Below, in pieces: positions 56,165-64,000 of a stretch of DNA of 64,000 nucleotides. Source of the DNA: Wyeomyia smithii. Taxonomy: Eukaryota > Arthropoda > Insecta > Diptera > Culicidae. The notes under the pieces are model-generated. The model saw nothing but the letters and a program-made list of their open reading frames with translations. It made no database searches and had not been told where the DNA came from. Position numbers and translations under genes: made by a program. The stretch's first letter is position 1. Each line of letters starts with the position of its first letter. The DNA lies in NCBI RefSeq assembly GCF_029784165.1, contig NC_073696.1, positions 250,597,027-250,661,026 on the forward strand, in the 5' to 3' direction.

Positions 56165-57830
56165 AAATGCCCTAACGTCCGATGGCCAAATACCATTCGT
56201 GATGTTTTTTTTTTAAATTCGGGTCATGTCCCGAGACCAGAATCCAAGCTCAGACACCGTTTTATATCCAAAATGGCTACTTTCGGTTGCCGGTATACAA
56301 CCTAAAATGGTCAAATATTATCCAAAATGTATGTGTATTAGGGTGGGGAAAAGTGATCGATTTTCCAGAACCAAGTTTTTTAGGTTCCTTTTGGGGCCCC
56401 AAACAACCCTAAACTTACCGGAAGTCGATTGGTTTTGTCTCCGCTTGACGCATTGCATTTCAAATTTGTATGAAAATTTATATGGGAAAACCTACTTTTT
56501 GCATTTACCTTTCTAGAGAGCTCAATAGTGATCTAATAATGCAATACATTATGTAAAAGTGTAATATTTTAGATGCCTAACAACTTTGCAGAAGGCACCG
56601 AAGAGCTAGGATGTTCCTAAGAAGAGCTATAGCTGTTCAAAGTTGAGTATGTCAATTTAAATGCAGAAAATCTTGTTTTCTGCCAACATTACCAATGTAC
56701 TGGCGCCGGTTGGATTCCCATCAGAAATAACCTGTCGTAACGAGTTTATACACTCAGCTGGATCAAACAAACAAAGTCAGGTCAATATTCTAGTCGTAAG
56801 TAGAATCTACAACGTGTTTTAGAGGTTACTTCTGATGGAAATCTGACTAACGCCGGTACACTGGCAGTGTTGGCAGAAAAAATGATTTGCAACATAAATT
56901 TCGACATACTCAACTTTGAACAGCTCCAGTATTTTTTGGGACACCCTAGCTCTTTGATGTCTTCGGCCAAGTTGTTAGGCATCAAAAAACCTACCATTTG
57001 AAGTCATGAAACCTATGGTTTGAGCCACTTTGAGCTCTTTAGAATGGAAAATGCAAAAACGTTGGTTTTTCCATACAAATCTCCATATAAATTTGAAATG
57101 CAATGCGCCAAGCGGAAACTGAACCAATCGACTTCCGACAAATTTAGGATTGTTTTGGGCTCCAAATAGAACCAAAAAAATTTGGTTCTGGCTTTCTGCT
57201 ATCAGGTTTCGTTTTTTTTTTTTCATATAACGATTCCCCACCCTAATGTGTATTTTTGTAATCGGGATAATGGTGACTAGTCGGAACAACTTCAGATGCC
57301 AGGAACTGGAAAATAGTTTCTGGAGAACAGCCTAAAGTGACGAAATAAGTTGAAGTTGTTCCGTACTTGCAGAATCGAGATGATGTTCAGATGCTTGAAT
57401 TCGACCACAATTTGAATTCCAGGGTAACTACTTTCGATTTCTGGAAAACGGTCACGAATGGTCAATTGCCATCCAATATGGGTATTCCAGAACCGGGATG
57501 ATACCCACGGGCCGTAAATCAACCTCAGACACCATTTTGAATTTCTAGATAATAGAAGGGCCAAGTCATACTCAATGGGGCCAAGTCATACGGCAATACC
57601 GGAATCGGGATGATGCCCAGAGAATGGAAATCAACTCCAAACGCAATTTTTGATCCAATAGAACGAATTAAAATTTGTGGTATCAAGCCCAAAATGGCCA
57701 AATACTGTCCCATATAGATTTATTAGAAAACTAAATGATACTTAGAGTTCGGAAATCAAATTTAGACTTCATTTGGCAATCCGAAATTGTGACTTCTGGT
57801 CGTAAAATTGCCATTTCCAATCTAGTAAAG
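56165..57830. repeat. Degenerate satellite of about 120-bp units
   Basis: Roughly six diverged units with recurring blocks: CAAATAC-ATCC, GGGATGATGCCCAGA, GGAAATCAACTC-GACAC, CATTTTGAATTTC and an AAAATGGCCAAAT-type end. Unit starts are near 56180, 56309, 57341, 57461, 57559 and 57698. The second unit is split by the foldback element. Confidence 0.5.
56331..57253. mobile_element. 907-bp foldback hAT-like element with 8-bp duplication
   Basis: Element 56339-57245 begins TAGGGTGGGGAA and ends with its inverse. The same 8-mer ATGTGTAT flanks both sides (56331-56338 and 57246-57253). The arms are not short TIRs: nearly the entire element is one inverted repeat (left about 56339-56740, right about 56815-57245) around a centre of about 75 bases. 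An 8-bp duplication and TAGGG ends fit the hAT superfamily. No coding capacity. Confidence 0.75.
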
Positions 57831-58732
57831 CTCTTTCCACACTGTGCGTTTCAAGATTATACCTAGATGGTGTATTGAAGTAATATACGAAATTTGACAT
57901 AACATTTGTGAAGTAAATTGTGTTAGAGAGGCAGTAGAATAAAGTCACTTTTCAATTTTTTTCAGTTAATTATTTTTGTTCCCAATATGTTTTGCATTTT
58001 TTTTCCTTTTTCTTATACTGAACTTGGTCTGAGGCAATTCGTGCTGTTCTGTTTATTTATCACGGAAATCAGATGTTTGGAAACTAAGAAGAGTGGACAT
58101 TTGTACGGTCGAGAATTGAATAAGCAATAACTGCTAAAACGTGTAAGACGCTATAAATTACCATTTGGGGGGTGTCAGGAAATGACATGCAATATTCAAG
58201 CATCAAGGTATGATGATTTATTCTCGTTGGCCAGCCATTTGGTAGACACTCTGCGATCAATTACCTATGTCCAACAAATTCAACAGAATTTATAGAAACG
58301 TTTATAACGGGATTTTATTGCTGGTTCAGCTTCTTGGCTTGTAGAATGCGACAATCAATAACAACGAAGATGGCTCTTTCAATAAGACCGAAAATAGTCA
58401 TTTTTAACATCTCTGCGATGCAGAGTTCCGATAAGTGTATTTATAAATCCACTGACTTAAGCGCTATTGTTTCAATACACACGTAAGAGTCATAAAAACT
58501 TTTTAAATAAACACGGACAGAGCTTACTTTGTTGTGATGGTCTTTCTGAAAAGAAAAAAAAATGCCACACATGACAAATTACAATAAACACAGCAATCGT
58601 ACGTTCCGTTGGCGACAGTCAACGTGTTCGCCAAATTGCGGCAAATGCTGTCGCTGCTTATTATGTTCATCGAATTTGATTCTACAAACACAAAGCTGTT
58701 CAGTTGTAATCGCGATGCGACAGAGTCGGGCA
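57831..58732. other. Noncoding stretch
   Basis: No supported feature. Confidence 0.4.
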
Positions 58733-58773
58733 GAGAGATAGAGCGCGCGCGCGAGAGAGAGAGAGAACGAGAG
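58733..58773. repeat. (GA)n/(GC)n microsatellite
   Basis: Runs of GA with an embedded GCGCGCGC segment. Confidence 0.8.
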
Positions 58774-59221
58774 TCACCTTCCGTTTCTTTGTTTACTATC
58801 CACATTGGGAATATTTTTCACATTGACCTTGCGCCCACCTAGTTTTACAACCGAAATGACGTTGAACCTCGGAGCTTGCCAGCAGCTGCTGTAGCATCAC
58901 CATTACCAGCACCGCGCGCCGCCTCCACCAGCACATCACCAACAACCGGCACGACTACTACACAATGTACTTATTGGCAAAACGCGCTCGGAGAATGTAC
59001 GCTACCGGAAAACCCATGTGCACATGTCGGAAACTTTCCCCGGCCAATTGGAAAACATACACACAGCGCCACTCGTTGTGACTACGAGATGGAGACGATT
59101 TTGATCAGTTGTTCGTTAGTCATTTCCTGTGGGAAAAAAGAACGCCTGTAGCGTGACATATTGTTGATAATTTTAGTTCTGATTTCTTCGAGCTAGCCCC
59201 TAGAACTTCCAACAGTTCGTA

Positions 59222-59455
59222 GGGTTATGAAATCTAGAGTATGTTGAACCGAAGGCCATTTCCCTGGCAGCGGGAGACTACGTCGTACGCCAACACGTGA
59301 CGGAGCCCCCCGTTTACGAAGCCCAGCCTCTTTAATTTATACATCTATAACGTATCTAGGTACACATGAATGGGCCAACACTCTCAGGGCCGAGCCTCGA
59401 ATCGAAACCCGCGACGTTGACGCTTCTGGTGTAAGAAATTATTGGCACTAGAGAG
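59222..59455 (-). mobile_element. Probable tRNA-derived SINE, second family
   Basis: The minus strand reads CACCAGAAGCGTCAACGTCG, then GGGTTTCGATTCGAGGC with a box-B-like core, then a unique body (GAGAGTGTTGGCCC and further). The ends are uncertain and no target duplication was found. Confidence 0.4.
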
Positions 59456-59546
59456 CGCGGACGCGCTTCCCGGCACAGTTCAGTGAGCGTCCGACAAATA
59501 CGAAGACGTCGCTTTGTGGTGCAACATCTTGAGAGTGGTCGCTATT

Positions 59547-59782
59547 TCTCGCCAAACATGTGAAAAGGGCCCATGTGCCATATGTAAACAAGCCAAATTT
59601 TCTCGTTTTTTGATCAATACAAGCGAAATCTGCTCTTACCAATGAGATTTATTGATAAAAGAACTCACTTTTTATCAAAAAATCTTATTTGTACGAGTAG
59701 ATTAAGCTTGTATCCATTAAAAACCTTAAATTGTGGCTTGTTTACATATGGCACATGGGCCCTTTTCACATGTTTAGCGAGA
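59547..59782. mobile_element. Palindromic MITE-like element
   Basis: 49-bp inverted arms (59547-59595 and 59734-59782) with one mismatch; the core GTGAAAAGGGCCCATGTGCC is perfectly mirrored. The centre has weaker inverted similarity (GATACAAGC-type segments). 236 bp, noncoding. No clear target duplication. Confidence 0.6.
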
Positions 59783-61912
59783 TTTGGTCTCTCGCAGGAG
59801 TCGTCGTCGCCGTATTTGCCTGTGGGGTGTTGTTCCTTTATCTACACGGTAGTCGGCAAAGGGAGGAGAGACAGAGAGAGCGAAAACATTTTGCTTGAAT
59901 GGATACTAACAGAAGCGTCGTCGTTGCTGAGGCGATTTGCTGCCGACGACGCGCGGGAACAAGTTTTGCTGAATGAATTTTTCGTCGGGCAACATCACAG
60001 TAGGAACTAGGAGAGTAGCACATTTCAAACCAAACACATTCACAAACCAGCAGACCAAACAGTCAAAGTGGTTGCACAGCTGTACGTGTGCCGACGTTTT
60101 GTGGTCAAAAAAAGCAGCAATCATTGTTCGCTGGAGGAGAGGCGATTGCAATGTGTGTATTGGAAGCTATTTATATCTGCTTTTCGATAATCTTGAGAGT
60201 CTGGTAAATGGTCTAAGTATAGAATGATTGATTATCCAACGTCTGAATATTACGCCATTTCCGTTTGTGATTCTAATCTATTACGTTCGCAACTCGTAAT
60301 CATGAATTACCAAAAAAAATTAGAGAATCATATCATAACAAACTTTGTATTGTCATAACTTCCTAAATTTATATGAAATGCTTCATATTACATTTAAAAT
60401 TACACCTAAAAATTAGGTAAAAAACTGACAAACACTTGACAAAAACTGCAAAAAAAAATTAACGCAATTTAAAAATTAATGTAAAGTATCAACAATAACA
60501 AAATTTTGAAAGTATCAAAAATGCAAAGCCTTAAAATTAAGAAAAACAAGTAAAAAACACATGAATAAAAAGGAGAAACGAATTTCACAGGATATTATGA
60601 TTTTCCATATGGCATTGAATCGACGAACTTTTCAGGCCAGTTTAAGAAATAACAAAAAACCTATACGACCCGATAAAAGGCGTCAGATTTATCTGGAATA
60701 TTCAAATTTTTAAACATGTACCAAGATAGGCAGATTTGATGTCCAATTTTCCTGACTTTTCATAAATGATCCAGATTTTATTTACTCTGTCTCACAAAAA
60801 TACCATCACTTCAAATTTGGTCACTTCAAATGTTGCGTACGGCGTATCTCAAAAATTTCATCCGAAAACATGACCACATATTTACCCGTCACTGCTACTC
60901 ACTATGCAATAGTTGAGCAGCGCCCCGGTTGCTATGTAGTTGCTCTCTACGGAAAGGGGACGGGAACGTGAAACTTAGCGGAAATATGTATAGCAAACAA
61001 TGCAATTCTAGCTGATTCTCATCGGTCGTATAATTTGCTGGTCAGAGCTATGGATTGTTTCGTGATGTGGCGTTACAAGCGACTGACCTGAACTGCCGCC
61101 GCGATCCATTGTCCGTGTTTTTAGTCGTATTTTTTTTTAATTTTGTTTTGTTAGCTCTGTGCCACTGATGGAAGCCAAGCTTAAAGAGTTTGCAGTTTAC
61201 ATATGCTGAACATTATTCACTACTTTTCTGCGTATTCAAAACACGTTGCACAGTCACTAACTGTCCCGCTTGGTGTTACCACCATTAGGTGGGAGCAATT
61301 AAGTTATGTATTGGGCAAAAGTTTTATCATGAAACTCAATCTTAATTGTCACAGCCAGTTTCTCTCGTATCCGTGTCGTCTTTGACTATTTAATCGATTT
61401 TAGGTTCATTAATTTGAACTTCGAGTCGAGTGACTAGTGAAGCAACTGGTACCTAATTAAAACACTGTTTGCTACGACTTCTTTCCCGTGGTTTTCTATT
61501 CAACACCTAACAAAATTATACTAAGAAGTAACATGTTTAACCAAACGATTTAGATAGGTAGTGGATTGGTGGTAATCTTACAGATCATAGTTAAAAGACA
61601 AGAAGTTGACGATTTTAATGTAGAAGATTTCTCCCGAAAAAAGTGAATACTTCCCGTTTCAGACGTCATTTCGACCGAATTTGTAGTTAGTTTGATTTTT
61701 CAAGACTCAGGAGAAAAAAAAACATAGTTTATGCTTTGTCTGGCAGGAAATACCAAAAGAGTGTCACGAAATTCAAGAACTTCAATACTAGAATAGCATT
61801 CATTCCGCGTTTTAACAGTAAAAAAAGGCTTCTTGTCGTCAGACCGCTTTCATTTGACATGGAATTCTGTGCATAAACAAAGCGCATATGTTTTTGTGTA
61901 AGGACAGAGATT
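59783..61912. other. Noncoding stretch
   Basis: 59.8-60.2 kb is moderately GC-rich with open frames on both strands that show no family features; the rest is AT-rich. No gene supported. Confidence 0.35.
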
Positions 61913-62247
61913 TTTTTTTTATTCTCGCTTATTTTCCGTCGGTTTAGTTCCGCCACTGTTGTGGCCAATCACCGACGCCCAGGGAGGCGACTCCACACCC
62001 AGGACCCTAACTCACGACCCGTTTATTAACGGACCGGCGCCAACGGCTTTACTTCCTCATGCGATGGAAGGCGTGATCCCAGAGATTTTTCGCCTCAGAA
62101 TCTAGACCAGTTGGGTTGGTTGTGAGTGGATCACGCCACCACACAACCATCGACACCTATGTCGGCGGTGGGATACGAACCCAGGCGTCGAGCGTGGTTG
62201 GTGGAGACGTTACCAACCACACTAGGCCCCCGCTAAGGACAGAGATT
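61899..62247 (-). mobile_element. tRNA-derived SINE with 14-bp target duplication
   Basis: The body is 61913-62233. TAAGGACAGAGATT occurs on both sides (61899-61912 and 62234-62247). On the minus strand the head reads CCTAGTGTGGTTGGTAACG with a box-A-like segment and GGTTCGTATCC as box B with one mismatch; the element ends in an A tract (plus-strand T run to 61920). It belongs to the tRNA-related SINE type known in Aedes (Feilai-like); the exact family is not confirmed. Confidence 0.75.
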
Positions 62248-62809
62248 ATTATCAGCAATAGAAGCAAAAAATTAGTGCGCCATAAAAAAAAGCACAGCAA
62301 AAAAAATGCTATATTAAAAAACATGTTTGATTAGTTTATTAAATTAGCACCAAGCTAGTTCTAGCTTTATTTTGTAATATGTAAACATACGGGAAATAAG
62401 TTGAAAACTTTTTCCCGATTATCGGGGATTCAATTAACCGAAATTAAAAACTCGATCATCCGGAGTAATTTTGTTTTGCTGGTTGTTTTTGATTTTTTTT
62501 TCTGGAATTTGACCCTCACTACCCTTTAGGCATATTTGTTACCATTTCTGTCCCTTCCGGCATGTTTGGGACATGTCAGACTTAGATAACACTAATCAGT
62601 GTCTAATTTTGATTGCTTCTCAAAACTTTACCCCTTTTCCCACATACATAATGAATTGACTTGGCCACGAAGTCTTATATAATTTTCTCAGCTTTACATT
62701 ATTTGCCAAAAGATTAATCCGTTAATCATGTTCGACGCCAAAGGAATTGTATTTTACAATTATAATCATATTGACATTTGATCTTAATAAGTTCTAACAG
62801 TATTTCTGA

Positions 62810-62932
62810 AGACAATGTGTGCAGCAGGGAAAGATTTGAACGGAATCTCGTCAGGATGCGGTACATTCTTCCAAATCTGTATCATAATTCCAGTTCGCTT
62901 ATTTTTCGCTTTTCCTACTGCACACATTGTCT
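62810..62932. repeat. Short inverted-repeat element
   Basis: Arms 62810-62831 and 62911-62932 (core AGACAATGTGTGCAG) pair with two mismatches in 22 around about 80 bases. Probably a small MITE or remnant. Confidence 0.5.
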
Positions 62933-63693
62933 GCTTAATGAACTTGAATGTTAACGGGTAAAAGCCGTTGTTAAAAATACACATTTAGTTCGAAAACAGT
63001 ATTCTGAAGAACAACCATCTCTCTGATTTCGATTGTTGTTTAATACAAAACAATCCTCAAACTATTTATAAAGAATGCTTCAGCATTGGTTGAATTGATA
63101 ACGTAATTTATTGGGGATTCGAAGCTAGCTCATTTTTTTTTACAAATTGTTTTTGGTTCTGCGCACGCCCGTCTTCAAACAATAGATAACAATCCTTTTT
63201 AAAATTAAATAAAGTATCGAAATCACCTCGCATAAACGAGCTACTGGAATCAGAAAAACACTCTTGGGAGGCGAATCTATCCGATAATGAAAAACTGAGA
63301 TTTTTACACTTCATTATATAATTCGCTTCGACCAGGCTTGTTATTCTCCTGAATATGTGGAAAGAGGAGTGACAATATTCACCGTTCACTTCATTTCCAA
63401 CTTGAGCGCTGCGTATAGCAATTTTTTGCACTATACACACCACACCACAGCTGAGCGAAACAAGAAAGGTGATTCACTCTGAATGAGAAAAGCTGTTCTG
63501 AAACAAGTCTCACAAATTTTTTATCTTTATCAAAAGCTGTTGTTTTTCCAACAATGGTTGTTACTATGCTGTTTGATATGGGTTTGATAGTAGTAGAATC
63601 ATTTTGGTTATAATTTCTGTTATTTTAACACCTAACGGGATCAAATTGAAAACAAAACCTGAAAGAATTTTCTTATAACAAACAATTTACCTG
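62933..63693. other. Noncoding stretch before the terminal RT
   Basis: No supported feature. Confidence 0.4.
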
Positions 63694-64000
63694 GACATGA
63701 TGGCTGCGGTCTATAAAGTGGACCACGGGATACTGCTTGATGGAATGCTTAGGCTCGGTTTAACATCGGAATCCGTACGCTGGTTTAAGTCATAATTGAC
63801 TGACCGTAGAGTTTGTGTAAAAGTAGGATCTATTGTTTCTGACCGCTTTTCCAATATGTCAGGAGCTCCTCAAGGTAGTAACCTGGGTCCACTACTCTTC
63901 TCTATCTACATCAACGATGCTGCTCTTCTTTTGTCACCAAACTGCCGGCTGTTCTATGCTGACGATACGAAACTGTTTAAAAAAATGAAATGTTTGCGTG
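63694..64000 (+). pseudogene. CR1-like RT fragment running off the window
   Basis: Frame from 63694: VDHGILLDGMLRLGL, SVRWFKS, an in-frame TAA near 63792, LTDRRVCVKVGS, SGAPQGSNLGPLLFSIYIN and YADDTKLF (catalytic pair at about 63958-63969). The block SGAPQGSNLGPLLF is nearly the same as in the CR1-like element at 3.4 kb, so the same clade. The 5' part of the element is missing, and the 3' part lies beyond the window. Confidence 0.75.

Overview
The window reads as a transposon-dense, AT-rich stretch of an animal nuclear genome, most likely a culicine mosquito and probably Aedes. This assignment is an inference. It rests on a JAM1-like RTE retrotransposon in four copies, an ITmD37E-type transposase, an R1-clade element, CR1-clade elements with zinc-finger ORF1s, an insect errantivirus with an envelope gene, tRNA-derived SINEs and many terminal-inverted-repeat (TIR) elements. 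I see no convincing host protein-coding gene, rRNA gene, real tRNA gene or CRISPR array. Every protein-like reading frame I can identify belongs to a mobile element.

Layout. 1-8.3 kb: a CR1-like ORF1 scrap, a nearly complete but inactivated CR1-like element with an AATAAAG-type tail, and a second non-LTR element with zinc-knuckle ORF1 inserted exactly at that tail. 9.76-12.88 kb: a decayed mariner-family transposon on the minus strand, stuffed with two back-to-back palindromic MITEs and a 933-bp TIR element. 13-17.4 kb: noncoding, with one more TIR element and a strong hairpin. 17.4-21.3 kb and 31.15-32.0 kb: four copies of an unidentified repeat that looks like a small noncoding transcription unit (CCAAT box, TATA box, repeated 23-mers, hairpin and poly(A)-like modules). 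Between copies three and four lies a (TA)n array split by two insertions: a 5'-truncated R1-clade element and a complete 7,750-bp errantivirus.

The errantivirus (23,141-30,890) is the best preserved element. Its 316-bp LTRs look identical by eye, gag, pol and env are open, there is a canonical -1 slippery heptamer in the gag-pol overlap, and a duplicated splice-acceptor region precedes env.

35-43 kb: a nest of decayed elements. An RTE fragment on the minus strand is followed by an ITmD37E transposase pseudogene interrupted by a 1.1-kb TIR element (which holds a degenerate foldback element), by a SINE with a 14-bp target duplication and by about 1.5 kb of unidentified DNA. Another RTE fragment, a hairpin and a second SINE copy follow. 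42.7-49.3 kb: noncoding, nothing recognised. 49.3-54.7 kb: a nearly intact JAM1-like RTE with a single nonsense codon, a decayed RTE copy behind it, and a decayed CR1/L2-like RT on the plus strand. 56.2-57.8 kb: a degenerate satellite of about 120-bp units broken by a 907-bp foldback hAT-like element with a perfect 8-bp target duplication. 58-64 kb: SINEs, short palindromic elements and a CR1-like RT running off the window edge.
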